Positions 1 to 11,920 are shown, counted from the stretch's first letter. The stretch: DNA of 64,000 nucleotides from Athripsodes cinereus (GCA_947579605.1 OX388306.1:5952001-6016000); one strand, 5' to 3'. Made by a program: numbers and translations. The notes: generated by a model from the sequence alone, not told the origin.

Positions 1-539
1 ATGAAAAGGTGTGAATAGACGTTTCATAAACAGTGATCACTAGCGATGACGGAAGGAAGCGATTACTACCTGACATAATTTTGATGAAAGGTACTTTCAC
101 TGAAACGACTATAAACAAGTTTTATCCTATTATTTGTCTTATTCTCTATGAATTAGTATTGAAAGTCAAAATCATAATATCGACTGTGATCAGGACAAAG
201 GGTTTAAACCACATCGGTAAAATTTCATAGGAGAAGCAAAAAAACTGTGGGATAAAGAAAATGACAAAAATTATTGTCATTATTATTTTACCATCTTATT
301 GTAATGTAGTTCTTTTATTATGTCATAAAAATTGAAGAGAAAATATTCAGGAACTATCAAGTTATAAGCAAAAAAAAACAGAAAACGACTTTTGCCTAAA
401 TTGTGGTTTAATGCCTTTGTCCTGAGCACAATCGATATACAAAATTATCATGCTGTTGAGAATTATATTATTGATTTGTTATAACTGTAATTTTTCATTA
501 ATTTATTTGATGATCATCCAAAGTGAAACAGTCTAAATG
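1..539. other. AT-rich, no feature recognised
   Basis: Open frames here are short and lack domain-like composition or splice context. No repeat shared with the rest of the window was seen. Confidence 0.5.
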
Positions 540-665
540 CTACTTAAGCGGTTTTTACCAGACCTAAATGTCTTAACTGTGAGGACGACTTGCATGTTTA
601 TTACATTAAGTTAGCCCGCCGCGCCGGCTAATTCACTCATGGGAAATGTCGTAATGGTATGAAAT
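540..665 (+). repeat. SINE-1, degraded 3' half
   Basis: The sequence retains the SINE-1 order: AATGTCTT, then GAGGACGACTTGCATGTTTATTAC, a diverged GCTGGCTACC region, and GGAAATGTCGTAATGGTAT at the 3' end. It is much decayed compared with the copy at 10015-10300. Confidence 0.6.
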
Positions 666-669
666 AATA

Positions 670-1500
670 AATGAATGAACAATTTTTGTAATGTAGGTTT
701 TCATTCGGTTCTACACTTATCGAACGAATGTTGTGTCTAAATATAGAGAAGAAAAGAGAAGGAAAATATTAAGTTCTATTAGGTACTTCTTTTTGTCTAT
801 ACAGTATTTATAACGCGATGAAAAAGGAGATAGTCCCTACATTCGCTCGCACCGTTCGTTCGGTATGGATATGTATAGTTTTGTAGAACATTCGATATTC
901 GAATTTTAAATTCAATTTTGACAGGCGCAAACCAATAGACAACATTTTTTCTTTTGGTTATAGTGCGAAATGAAGATGCATTTAAATTATTGTAATTTAA
1001 ATAATTAATATGTGTATGTAATTAAATACAATAAATATTAATAAGGAAACGTGTTACGAGTACTAAATTACTGTAATGTAAACATTTTTATTTATTTCAG
1101 TTATGTAATTGGCTGATCAAAGTTGATTAAAATTCAAATATGTAGAGAACGTTCGGTTCGGAGTAACATTGACATTGGTGCAACGCATTGTTCAAAATTT
1201 AAAAAGAGAATAATTTGTAAAAATTTACAAGTTCAATAATTTTTATCTCATCTTCGATTTTCGATTGTTCAATTGTTTTTCACTATCGTGTTCCAAAATA
1301 TTGTTTAGTTCTATTTTTAAAAGTTTTGGTACTAACCTGTGTAGGCCTTTTAATAGGCGTGTTCCACAAATGCGTACCTAGGTCGTAGGTTACAATAAAC
1401 AATCGATTTTTGTTTGCATATTGTTTGATGAAATCTGGGTGCGGTGAATGACCTCATGGTTGAATGAATGGTTGTAGGCTCAAGTTCTTTTAATGTAGAC
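670..1500. other. AT-rich, no feature recognised
   Basis: No coding frame, long inverted repeat or shared repeat was recognised. A few CpG-containing words (CGTTCG-type, 840-870 and 1150) stand out from the AT-rich background but form no larger unit. Confidence 0.4.
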
Positions 1501-2075
1501 CAGAGCTGGGCAAATAGTTAATTCTTTAACGAAAAGTTAATTTCGTAATCGTTAATTTTTTTAAATTAATCGAAGGTTAACGTTAATCGCTACAGTTAGG
1601 TTCAGGAGAATTACAGTTAGTATTAACCCAAAAACTTTTTTAAATAGCAGGAGTGTTTATGATTAATACCAACTTTTTAATAATCGGAAGTGCATGGAAT
1701 TAATGGTAAAAGTAAAATTTTATCAAATTTCAGAAGGACATTTTAAAGTTTTTCGTGTGGGCTTCTGAAATCAATTAACGATATAAAAGCAAAAATTATT
1801 ATCAAATACCTACTAGTTTTTATTATAGGAATTTCATTTATATTGTTAATTATTAACATAATATGCCATCAGAGGCAAATACAATCAACAGTAATATTTG
1901 CTTTTTATTTTTGCTTTAACTGTTAATTCCAAGCAAGAAAGTTAATCGCTGGGGCCTTACCTTACAGATTAAAAACGGACTTAGTTTAACGTTACAGTTA
2001 ATGAATTATGGGAATAAAATAAAATTTAATCCCAATTTTAACGGAAATTAATTTACTCGTTAATTCCCAGCTGTG
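1501..2075. mobile_element. hAT-like MITE (CAGAGCTGGG termini)
   Basis: The left end begins CAGAGCTGGGCAAATAGTTA and the right end closes with TTAATTCCCAGCTGTG, so the ends are inverted (CAGAGCTGGG against CACAGCTGGG). The interior is full of GTTAAT/ATTAAC words and has no transposase-like frame. A clean 8-bp TSD is not visible. The CAGAGCTGGG-type terminus is common among non-autonomous hAT elements in animals. Confidence 0.6.
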
Positions 2076-3477
2076 ATACGTAGTACATTAACTCATATTA
2101 CACTGCTGCAGACATGTATTATTTGTTAAATATTATGACTACAGTTATGTACCAGCCCGAATTACATAAAATCAATGTCGAGACATTTGGTAAATAAGTG
2201 TGTGTAATAGCTGTTTGTATCAAATTTATTGATTGACATTCAATATTCATTACATTAGGGTACAGTCGATTCCGCTTAATTGGGACAGCCGCTTATTTGG
2301 GACAAATCTCAAAGAACAGAAACCAAACCAAGAAACCAATAGTAAATTTATATGTTTAATTGGGACAACATTCTGCTTAATTGGGACAGTAAATTCAAGA
2401 TCACAGGACATAATATTATGTTACACATATTCTCAAGAAAAAACATGTTCAAAGTTTTTTAATTTTTGCATTGAATTAAATTGTATATACCTACCCATTT
2501 ATTATTTTAATCAGGATAATTTTTTTCCTTAAAAGTTTATATTACATATTTGTGATTTATATTACCTATATGTAATTTACAGTTTCCAAGAGTTTATAAA
2601 ATAAAATTACTGAAAAAAATATGCATTATTTAATTTTATGTGTGTATTACTGATTACCTAATGGTCTTAGTTGCCAAAACCAAATAAATGAATTTAAAAA
2701 AATGTGTAATTCGCTTAATTGGGACAGCCGCTTAATTGGGACTAAATGCCCAAGTCCCGATGTGTCCCAATAGGGAACATGCATGCGTGAGGAATAAGAA
2801 AAAAAGTTATCAATTTATATTGATAAAGTTACGCTGATCACGAATATCCTAATAATAAATCATAAAATAAAACTTTTCAGTCATTATTTTCAATTTAAAA
2901 ATCCCTGTTTTCTGTCAAAATTTAAAACGCCCTGTTATTGAATCTTTACGTTGTGACGTCATCATGCGCTAGTGCTAGCTTCGACGCAGCTACTTTGTTA
3001 TCATTTCTCGGTGTTTTCTGTGTTGATCGGAGATAGAGGCGCGCAAGTTACTTGTATATTTTAAAGTTTTAAACGATTCAAATGTGCTCATGTGTTATAT
3101 TTTTCATGACTTTTATGAATCCTCTCTGCTTTTTCATGTATATAAGTGCTAAAAAGCGTATGTTCAAACCTAGCCTCTTACAGGAACGTTTTGTGTTCAT
3201 ATTTGAGTGATTTGTACCTGACTTATAAAATTATACGTACAAATATTGCTCAGTGTCAAACTATTGTTGTTTTCTGTTAAATAAATACTAAAAAGCACAT
3301 ATACCTATAAAGGTAACACATTTGGTGCATGCTTATCATGATGTCTCTAAACAACTTTAGATTTGTAGTGTTTTTTAGGACAAGCGCCGTCTGTTTAAAT
3401 GGAGGTAGAACTATGTTAGTTTGACAATGGTTCCGTTAATAGGCACATAATTTGGTTAAATTTTTAATATTCACTTA

Positions 3478-3785
3478 CTTTACTATACTATACCCTCACG
3501 CCACGTCCCAGGTGGGGTAGGCAGAGAGAACGGAACGCCACATAGATCTATCCTTACATACTTCTTTCGCTTCCTCTACATTCATCCAGTTTCTCATACA
3601 TGCACGCCGATTTCTCCTACTAAACACGTGGCCTTACTTAAGAATTTGATCCACGTGATCAAGCCACGTGGTTCTTGGACGTCCACACTTCCTCATACCC
3701 CCTCTTTCAGATAAATACATCCTCTTTGTCATCCTTTCATCGTACATACGCTCAACATGTCCAAACCATCTTAACTGATGCCGGG
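3478..3785 (-). mobile_element. LINE-A, 5'-truncated 3' end (RT C-terminus)
   Basis: Read on the minus strand the copy starts inside the C-terminal part of a non-LTR reverse transcriptase (RWFGHVERM, then GRPRTTWLDHVDQILK, then NRRACMRN, EEAKEVCKDRS and SVLSAYPTWD). One stop interrupts the frame after DQILK. The stop codon is followed directly by GGGTATAGTATAGTA, the LINE-A tail. It lies inside the pogo-like element at 2263-4392, so it inserted later. Confidence 0.8.
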
Positions 3786-3850
3786 CGAGTTATTTTTATT
3801 AGATAAATAGCGATTCACACAACAAAATAATTTAACTTAAAAATACATAA

Positions 3851-4072
3851 TCATACAAAGTACTTACACAGAAGTAATCTTTGCAACAAAAAAACAGTTA
3901 ATTTTGTAGAAATTTTGCTATTTGAAAAGTCTTTTTTCATAGTTTTGTACCATTTACGACGCACTTGCATTGGCTTAGGGATCGAAATAAACGCTTTTTC
4001 TGGAGTAGTTACAGACGTGTTTACACACCATGGAACTGAACGATATTTGTGATGAGTTCTTGATGTATTCAT
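3851..4072 (-). pseudogene. THAP-domain-like remnant
   Basis: A 73-residue minus-strand frame reads YRSVPWCVNTSVTTPEKAF, then IPKPMQVRRKW and a tail ending LCKYF. The order (SVPxCxN, TPEKxF, xxPK, RxKW, C-x2-H-F) is that of a THAP zinc finger, the DNA-binding domain of P-element-type transposases and THAP proteins. Two zinc ligands look lost: the first Cys is Arg (YRSVPWC) and the final His is Tyr (CKYF). It lies near the right end of the pogo-like element and reads inward from that terminus. It could be cargo of the element or an unrelated captured piece. The match is by motif order only. Confidence 0.5.
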
Positions 4073-4394
4073 TATATTTTAAATAAATGTTATCGATACC
4101 AAATGATTGAAATTTAAACGCAAACACCGGCTTCCTTCACGCAACCCTACGAAATTCGACTAGCTATCCGGGCGGCGGGCAGTACTAGCGCATTGTGACG
4201 TCACACATACATTCCGTCGTGGGTGAACCGTTTTGCGCCGTGGGGCGAAAATTGCTTTTTCAAATGGTGATAAAAGCCTTAAAAATGCATATTGAAAAAA
4301 AAAATAACACCATAATTTTTCTAATTTTTAGTACTATTTTTTGAGCTTAAAATAAAAAATTGTGAAAGTTCCCTATTAAGCGGAATCGACTGTA

Positions 4395-5165
4395 TACTAT
4401 GTATATTTATTTTTTACTTTATAACCAAGAATGAACGACATGACAGTTGTAATCAAATGGTAATGAAATACGTAAGGTTTAAGGACACGCTTTAAATCGA
4501 TTTAATGTAAGGATATTAGAATCTTTAAATTATTATCTTTATAGTTTATTTACGAACTTTCCTTGATTTATGTAGAACCTTATTTCATTAAATTGTTTCG
4601 ATTTGTTTGCATCTTTAAAATGTTGAGATACATATTAATTTAATTAACTGTCGAAATTATTGTTTATTACATTTCTTCGTTTAGTTTTTTCATTTTTACT
4701 TTGTTAATATTGTTTTTTCTCTGTTAGATTATTCTACATTTAAACGAGTCCCAAATCTTAAAAAAAAATGTATTAATTATTTTATTGATTGCGTTGCTAA
4801 ATTTAAAAATAACGTGAAATATGAAGAGAAATATAATTTGGTCTTGTGAATATGAACTCAATATAGTAATGATACTACTTGCTTACGTATTTTCTGTAGA
4901 AATGCCAAGATTTACGCCATTTGTTGCCAAATATATGCACGTATTTGTCTATTTTTAACTCACAATAAAATCAGCAAATTCACTCGCATCAAATCACTAT
5001 ATTTAATGCATCTCTTAATTCATTGATATCAATTAGATATATTTTCCAAGTTTGTAAATTTTTATGCGAAAAATAATTTTGTAAATAACCCAAAAAGTTT
5101 GAGAATCTGTTTGTTGAAAAGATATCGAACGTTCGAACGCTAGTTTGGTAATTTGAATTTCAAGT
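4395..5165. other. AT-rich, no feature recognised
   Basis: Only short open frames are present. No shared repeat or inverted repeat was recognised. Confidence 0.4.
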
Positions 5166-5174
5166 TCAACATTC

Positions 5175-5250
5175 GAATCGTTTTTACATACTGTGCAACA
5201 TGGAACGCAGTTCAAACACATTCTCCCATCGCACAGTATGTAAAAAAGAC
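5175..5250. repeat. Short hairpin (TTTTTACATACTGTGC arms)
   Basis: TTTTTACATACTGTGC at about 5179-5194 is mirrored by GCACAGTATGTAAAAAAG at about 5231-5248, leaving a loop of about 37 bases. It may be the ends of a tiny MITE or a chance hairpin. Confidence 0.5.
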
Positions 5251-5259
5251 AATGGTACT

Positions 5260-6880
5260 ATTGTACGTCGCGCACACCTCTAATATAATATACAGAGACT
5301 ATAATTAGATGCATCTTAAAAATATATTGAATTAACGTACCTATATGAAGAATAGGATTTAAATTGTCATAAAAATTGCGTTTTATCGAAAAATAAGCTG
5401 GATTCCATGATTTTATGTGTAGAATATTATTGAATGTTTTATAACCAATATAATATGTTGGGTTAGGTTAGGTTCGTAAAATTATTTTCAAAAAATAACG
5501 TTAAAAAAATATATCGCTAATTATTATTTTATTTGAATAAAATATACCACTGCCAGCTTGACAGTTGTGTAACCTAATTGCTGGACAGTGGACAACATAT
5601 CCCAATCATAAACAAATAAGAATCGAAAATAACAACCACAAGAACATAACTTATTTAATAAAAAAGAATTTACAATATTCTGCAAAAACACTACACAATA
5701 TTTCCAAGCCCACTACAGTATTTAAAATAAAAAATAAAGTTAACTAAAAACATCAATATATATAAAAAAATATACAAATATAAATAATTATTTTAAACTA
5801 TGTTCTTTGGAAACATTAGAAATTAATAAAGCTTTAAATTCAAATGTAAATATTGTAAATAAAGTAATAAATCATTATAAATCACCTCTTCTCATAATGT
5901 TTACAATGTTGTAATCCTTAACAGGTGCAGCAATTGTTTTCAATTATTTTGTTTGTGTAGATGTTTTAACAAAAATATTAGTCAGTATTGTATCGCTCGT
6001 CAATGGTATGGGTTTACCGAAATCGATCGCGATTTAAATAATCAAGTAACGGATGTGCATTGTAGAATATGCCATAAAAGATTTATTATTTGAACAAGAT
6101 GAAAAATTTAGCTTTCACAAGTTTTATTAAAATTAGCTCACGGTTTGCTGCTCATTTATTTATTTTGCTGGACAAATAATCATTATGCCGGTCAAATAAT
6201 AATTTTGCCGGTTGATTAAATTTAGAGTTTTACAATATCATATTATTTGCAATAGAAATATAATATTCTCGCTGGGCATAAGTAGCATATCAACATGATA
6301 TATTTGTCGGCAGAATACATTTTTCTGCTGAACATAACATCAATATTATGCTGATCGTTTAAATGATAGTCGATTTCTATCTATAAAATAGGCAAAATAT
6401 GCATTTGCATATAATCCAATTCAATTATTATAGTAAATATGTAGGTATAGTTTACACGTCTTGTTGTCGAGTTGTGTATCCACAGTCTATCAATAGTGCG
6501 TGTATCTTGATAGTAGTTACGCAATAAACACGTTGGATGACCACACCTTTGAAAGAAATTATAGGCAAGCATGTACCAATGTAATATGTAGCCAAAAGTG
6601 CAACAGTAAGTACAGCAACATAAATGGACCGTTAAAATAATGTAATAACTTTGTTAAAATTAACCGTTATTCTATCGATTTTAACTTCTTTTTAGACTGT
6701 ATAAATAGGTATAATATCCAAAGAATATCTCCCATTCTGTTAGGCACAAAACATGATTATAAAATATATGTGCATTATCATGCCTAAAATTAAAACACTT
6801 GATTAGTCAGTCTTTTGTAGGTATAGATATTTGAAAAAGGAATAGAACAGTATTTTTTTTTAAAATTCATCATTATCATC
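5260..6880. other. AT-rich; degenerate GCCGGTCAAATAAT-type words at 6160-6360
   Basis: No gene was recognised. From 6160 to 6360 short words such as TTGCTGGACAAATAAT, TGCCGGTCAAATAAT and TTGCCGGTTGATTAAA recur loosely, resembling the ATCAAATAAT-type repeat at 33.9-35.3 kb, but no unit length could be fixed. Confidence 0.35.
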
Positions 6881-6884
6881 ATTT

Positions 6885-7095
6885 CCATCACGCCGCTTCA
6901 CTTTCAGGTAGGCAGAAAAGTTCAAGCGCCACATCTAACTTCTATCCTTGCATACAATTTTCGCTCCTGTCACTGTCATGCAATTCCTCATACACGCTCT
7001 TCTTTTCAATGTGTTCAACACATGTGCGTTCTGGATGATCTGGTCTTGCTTTTTATTCAGATGGCCACGTTGCCGAGCACTATTCCTCTCAGTTA
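6885..7095 (-). mobile_element. LINE-B, 5'-truncated RT C-terminal fragment, decayed
   Basis: The minus strand matches the LINE-B segment also present at 49010-49290 and 62900-63030: a GAGGAATxGTGCTCG region, then the NRRxCxRNxM block, then a tail with GGCGTGATGG. Stops and indels break the frame. LINE-B is a relative of LINE-A. Confidence 0.6.
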
Positions 7096-7099
7096 TAGT

Positions 7100-8870
7100 A
7101 ATAACTAAGTATAACTATATAACATGGATAATTATATGAAATATAATAATAATATTTGTATATATAAATGCATCATTCGAATAAGTTTTTCTGGATATGA
7201 ATGTCAAAAAAAAAATAGTAGGGATTACGATAAAGTTAAGATAACTTTGAAAAAAAAATTGGACTAAAAAAATAATTAAAAATCCATATTGCATTTATAT
7301 GCCTTAGAGACGTGTTACATAATTCAAGATTAAATATTCATAATCGAGAAAATACGTGTTGTAATAGTGTTAAAGAACCCAAATCAGATTCCAACGATAT
7401 TTATTGTATTTCGTGATTAGAATGCGTTCACGTCACATTTAAATTTGAATTATTCGAAAAGAGATCGAATTTATACGCTCGGTGTTGCCAAGAATAAAAT
7501 ATTGTCATAAATTGAAATGGAAATAAAAAAAGCAACAGGAACAAAATAAGAGTTATGTATGCGTGTTAATCGCAATCCTGAACTGTTTACAACCTTTTTT
7601 GTATCCTGTATCATCTTTCTTTTTTGTTTTATCGTCTTCATGATGCGATTGTGTAATACGTTTTGCAGTAGACGCAATTTACAGTGACGGGGTTAGAGTG
7701 AAAAATGATTATGTTACAACACAAAGATTGTCATAGTTCGTGTGTAATGTTAACAATCTTATTAATTCTGTAGGATATCAGCCTCTTAACTCCCCAGGTA
7801 CCCGCTTGTATAGCAACCTGATAAAAAATAAAAATCAAATTTTCGGTAGTTATGATATATTTCTAGCTAAAACATTAATGACCGGTTTCAATAATCTATC
7901 TATCCATTACTAACAGTTAAAATTTAAAGTATGAAGTAATATATTTTTATACATATAATAGATTTTAACTGAAAGAAATGAATAAATAGATTATAATATA
8001 ATTATCATAAACGAATAGACTATAAGCTATAAAAAAATCTCAAAAACAAGATCCCTTTGTAAAAAAAAATATTGACAAAAATTTGTATTTGGGCAAAAAA
8101 TATTTTTTATGGTTTATACTTCACGGAATTTAGAACATAGATTTCAAAGTCTCAAATTATAAGTATTTTGTGAATGACAGGGATTCGTAAAAACAATCAC
8201 ATACCTACTTTTAAGACATTGAATCTTTTCTGGAAAAAATATATTGAAATCGAATGTTCCAATAATTACTAGAACTTCTCAAGTAAAAGACCCTTTGAAA
8301 ATTCAAATACTTTCTATAATTTATATTGTCAATGATAATTTCACAGTGCATACATTCTAATTTCAAATTTAAATATAAATTGATTTTGTTCAAGAAACAT
8401 GCGCACGCGCACTGTATCGAGATCGAGACGTTTTGACGTTTCTGTAATGATTATTTAATATTAGGTATAGCGTTGTATATTGTCTGTTATACAATATTAT
8501 TATATTATATTACAAGTTTTTTTTTATCCTTATATTTTATAAATGATATTATATTAGAATGATCTCAACTCGGGATGGAATTCTCCATGTTTTATTTCAA
8601 TCATAAAGGAAGTCAGTATCTACCAACCAAAGATAATATATTATCTCTATGGTACCAACGTACTCATGCAGTGCATGGTCGAGAACTTTGAATGCAAAAC
8701 ACATAACTCAATTATTTAAAAACACATAGGTATTTTACATAAATAAAAATATCGACTGTTGTTAATTTTATACAGTATTTATTTATATTTCTTTTACATT
8801 CTACATATTTTATCTTAAGAATGAATTAATCTTTATTATCCAGAAAATAATAATAAAAACATTACAATAT
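7100..8870. other. AT-rich, no feature recognised
   Basis: Open frames are short and compositionally like the background. No element termini or shared repeats were recognised. Confidence 0.4.
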
Positions 8871-8873
8871 GGG

Positions 8874-9002
8874 TTAGTTGGAAGATATCGCTTGTGCGAT
8901 AAACTCGCCCATTGCGCAATATCATTTATTTGTATCACATTGTTATATAACTTGGTAATTATGTAATGCTTCTTATTGTGCAATAAAGTTTATTATTATT
9001 AA
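8874..9002 (+). mobile_element. LINE 3' tail (TTAGTTGGAAGATATCGC type)
   Basis: The segment begins GGGTTAGTTGGAAGATATCGC, continues CGATAAACTCGCCCATTG, and ends GTGCAATAAAGTTTATTATTATTA. This layout, with a GCGATAA hairpin half and an AATAAA-rich end, is the 3' UTR type of many jockey/CR1-like insect LINEs. At least six other copies occur in the window. Confidence 0.65.
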
Positions 9003-9239
9003 TATTAAGTGTGACAAAATAACGTTGGTGATTCGGATTCGGACCATAGGTCTATTTTGTTTGCTGTTCTTTCAGTCAACCAGGATCAGACTTATAATTA
9101 ATAATAAAGATTGCTTTTTCTCTACTAAAATGGTAATTTGCATACTCATTCCAAGTATTAAAATATTATAGGTACTTTTGTTTCTTGTATTTTGTGCCAA
9201 AAGTAATTTTTTGGTGTACTAAAACCATAAAAAATATAA

Positions 9240-9388
9240 ATAATGGTTAGATGGAAGAAATCACTTGATAGTAATAATCTCGGCACTGCTTATCGTCCTA
9301 GTATTTTCAAATTTATATTATGTATTGTTTTGTTAACACTGTTATATAATGATGATGTGCAAAAAGAATAAATAAATAAGTAAAACTT
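9240..9388 (+). mobile_element. LINE 3' tail, diverged copy
   Basis: It has the same order as 8874-9002 (TTAGATGGAAGAAATCAC, a CGGCACTGCTTATCG block, then GTGCAAAAAGAATAAATAAATAAG) but is more diverged. Confidence 0.5.
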
Positions 9389-9734
9389 GTACCATATTTA
9401 TTTATTTATTAATCAGAGACACAAACAGAAAGTTTACAAAATACACACAAAAAAATTAAAACATTGATTCGGCCAGGCCAACCCCCCCAATTAAGGGTGT
9501 CTACAGCATACACATATTAATGTAAACAAAAGAATGAGAAAAAAAACAATCAAATATGAGCAGGGCTACAAGTAAATTTTTTGATATATTATGGGTAATT
9601 TCGTTTGGGGCTTATAGTTAATCCAAATGTAGCTGAAAAAAATATTATTCATCTTTGAATAGGGTTTGTAGAAAAAATTACTCTAACTTTTGCTTCAAAT
9701 ATTGTAAAAGCGAAACATTTATTTGACAAACAAA

Positions 9735-9945
9735 CTACTACTACTACTATACCATCACGGCATATCCCACAAGTGGGGTAGCCAGGAGACCAGCTGCATA
9801 TAAAACATGCAAGCTGTCTTCTCCGTGCCAATATAAAATTAAGACATTCAGGATGGGTGGCAAACCTCATCGCCGAATTTAAGATATAAAATGTCTTATT
9901 TTTTCGAACACCTGCCTTTTACAGGACACTCGAAAACTTATGGAG
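9735..9945 (-). repeat. SINE-1, near-complete copy
   Basis: On the minus strand it ends with CTACCCCACTTGTGGGATATG, CCGTGATGGTATAGTAGTAG and a trinucleotide tail. The body carries TTTCGAGTGTCCTGTAAAAG, GATGAGGTTTGCCACCCATC and GTCTTAATTTTATATTGGCACG. The 5' head upstream of TTTCGAG is missing. Confidence 0.75.
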
Positions 9946-10014
9946 CCTTTATTGTACAAAGGCTCCAAAACCTTCATTGTACAATATTCATATCTTAAAT
10001 ATGTATTTATCTAT

Positions 10015-10300
10015 TATTTATCATACTATACTATACTACCTATACTATACTATACCATCACGGCATATTCCACAAGTGGGGTAGCCAGCAGATCAGCTGC
10101 ATGTAAGAAACATGCAAACTGTCCTCTTCGTGCCAATATAAAATCAAGACATTCAGGATGGGTGGCAAACCTCATCGCTGAATTTAAGATGTATAATGTC
10201 TTATTTTTTTCGAACACCTGCCTTTTACAGGGCACTCGAAAACTTACGCAGAAGAGTGGGAGACCAATTCTTTACCGGGTGCTCCACGGGATAATTTATT
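10015..10300 (-). repeat. SINE-1, full-length reference copy
   Basis: About 280 bp. The minus-strand 5' end is TCCCGTGGAGCACCCGG, followed by GTCTCCCACTCTTCTGCG, TTTCGAGTGCCCTGTAAAAG, the GCCACCCATCCTGAATG block, GAAGAGGACAGTTTGCATG, and the 3' end GGCTACCCCACTTGTGG plus CCGTGATGGTATAGTATAG. No clear tRNA A and B boxes were seen in the head, so its origin is open. It lies in the same orientation as the copy at 9735-9945. The 3' end resembles LINE-A. Confidence 0.8.
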
Positions 10301-10830
10301 TATCATTCTGATTGAAAACATTGCCCACGCTTCTACAAAATTTAAGAGTTAGTAGTTTTGCAAATTTAACGTATCGATTTTGTTGTTATTATATCATTAG
10401 GTACTGTCAAGTACACACGGTATTATATTGTAGGTACTTGTGTTATTTTTAACGAACCATTAATCGTCTTTGATCCAATGGTTGATAGCACCTGGTGCCA
10501 ATGATGAAGAATGCATCAACAGGTGAATGACTTGCAGTTTGCAGTCTGCACTCTGCAGTACCTACATGCGGGAGAATACCTTAATTGGTAACTACCATAA
10601 CTACTTATCTTTATATACAAGTACACTTATGTGGTGTTCACATGTAACGAATATCGCCAGGACACCAAAATATCGTCAGCCAGTAGAACCGCAGCGTCCG
10701 TATCTATGGTATAAACTCTATAACCTATAAATTTCATATTTTTTCCCTCTTCGTGACAGTTGTTATCTTTGTTGTTGGTTTGTGGCGTTTGTTTCCTTAA
10801 TTAAAAGGCGCCTTATAACCTCTACTACAT
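10301..10830. other. No feature recognised
   Basis: No coding frame, repeat or element terminus was recognised. Confidence 0.4.
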
Positions 10831-10831
10831 A

Positions 10832-11614
10832 CAGTAGAAGTCCATAAGTCCGGCATCCAACAGTCCGGAATGCCCGATAGTCGGGCATCGCTGCCGAAAA
10901 TTGTAAAAAATATGGTTTTTTCCAAAAGTGTGTCTTTAAAGCAAATAAAAACGCTCGAGAGCTATTCGGAAGTTTTCGGAATAGTTCGGGATCATGAAGA
11001 TACCTTGGTCTACCAGAAGATACTAAAGCCATCCTTCTTTTGGACAATTGCAAAGCCCACCCGCCAGTAGATGAGTTAGTTTCTGGAAATATTGTTGCTA
11101 CTTTATAAATATTTTTCTAAATATTTTATTTTATTATAAATATTTTTCTAAATATTTTTTTTCGTTATGTAGTTATATTTTGAACCTGTAAGAGAACACG
11201 CCGACAAATCATTTTGATTTGGCGAGACTCGTAAATTGTATTTATTTTCTTTTCTATTGTATATTATATTTGTTACCAATAAATAAAAAAAATAAAATAA
11301 AAAAAACTCTCCTCCCTCCTAACGTAACATCTTTGATTCAACCCACGAACCAAGGGGTTATTCAAAACTTAAAATGCTTTTATAGAAGGTCTTTTATTCA
11401 AGACTTCTTTAAATCTAAGTGAAATATGTTTTACAGTACGTGTACATACATTATGTGAAATGTAAAATAAACTTTGTTGTATGTATTTGCACACTGTATT
11501 TGTAGTTTAATTATTAACCTAATTGTTCTTATAATTACCGCCCGATAGACCGGAATTTTCGATAATCCGGCACCGAGCCGGTCCCGAACGTGCCAGATTA
11601 TCGGACTTCTACTG
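10832..11614 (+). mobile_element. pogo/Tigger-type DNA transposon with decayed DDE transposase
   Basis: Inverted termini CAGTAGAAGTCC(g)ATAAxxCxGGCA lie at 10832 and 11614, each bordered by TA. The interior keeps two blocks of a pogo/Tigger (DDE_1) transposase on the plus strand: [18 protein letters not shown] at about 11025-11075, containing the LLDNCxAHP catalytic-Asp motif, and [19 protein letters not shown] at about 11308-11365, containing LPPNxTSxIQPxDQGVI with the usual Asp replaced by Asn. The frame is broken by stops and an AT-rich insertion between blocks. At 783 bp it is much shorter than an autonomous element, so it is inactive. Confidence 0.85.
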
Positions 11615-11616
11615 TA

Positions 11617-11920
11617 TAACATTTTCAACTAATAATAAACACTTCGCGATCTCCATCTCGACGTCCGCCATTTTGAAAACAACGTCAAAATTAAAGCGCA
11701 TCTGACAGATCGTATCTATATCGGTGGACTGTGTGTGAGTGTGACAATCAACGGGCGTCCGGCGAATTTTGTAGTTTATGCAAGCGAAATTCACCTGGCG
11801 ATATTCGCCAAATGTGAATACCACATTACTGCAGTAGTTTATAATCTATCGTGTAAGATATTTATCATCTTCAGTGCAATAGCGATGAGATACGTGACTA
11901 ATTTTGAATGACTTATTGTT
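11617..11920. other. Locally less AT-rich stretch, no gene recognised
   Basis: The stretch contains CGCGATCTCCATCTCGACG, CCGCCATTTTG, ACGGGCGTCCGGCG and other CpG words unusual for this window. No open frame with domain content and no splice pair were recognised. A degraded promoter or transposon interior are both possible. Confidence 0.3.

Larger units (their letters stand above)
2263..4392. mobile_element. pogo/Tigger-like TIR element flanked by TA
   Basis: Perfect 18-bp inverted termini, CAGTCGATTCCGCTTAAT, lie at 2263 and (reverse complement) at 4375-4392, each flanked by TA, the duplication expected for the Tc1/mariner/pogo superfamily. GCTTAATTGGGAC-type words recur at about 2275, 2290, 2356, 2372, 2711 and 2727, like subterminal binding sites. 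Internal arms also pair: GTGACGTCAtcATGCGCTAG near 2953 and its inverse near 4180-4200. The interior carries a minus-strand THAP-like frame and a later minus-strand LINE-A insertion. Confidence 0.7.

Noticed and set aside
2233..2532. Plus-strand frame of 99 codons
   Set aside because: It spans the left terminus and subterminal repeats of the pogo-like element, with no domain content.
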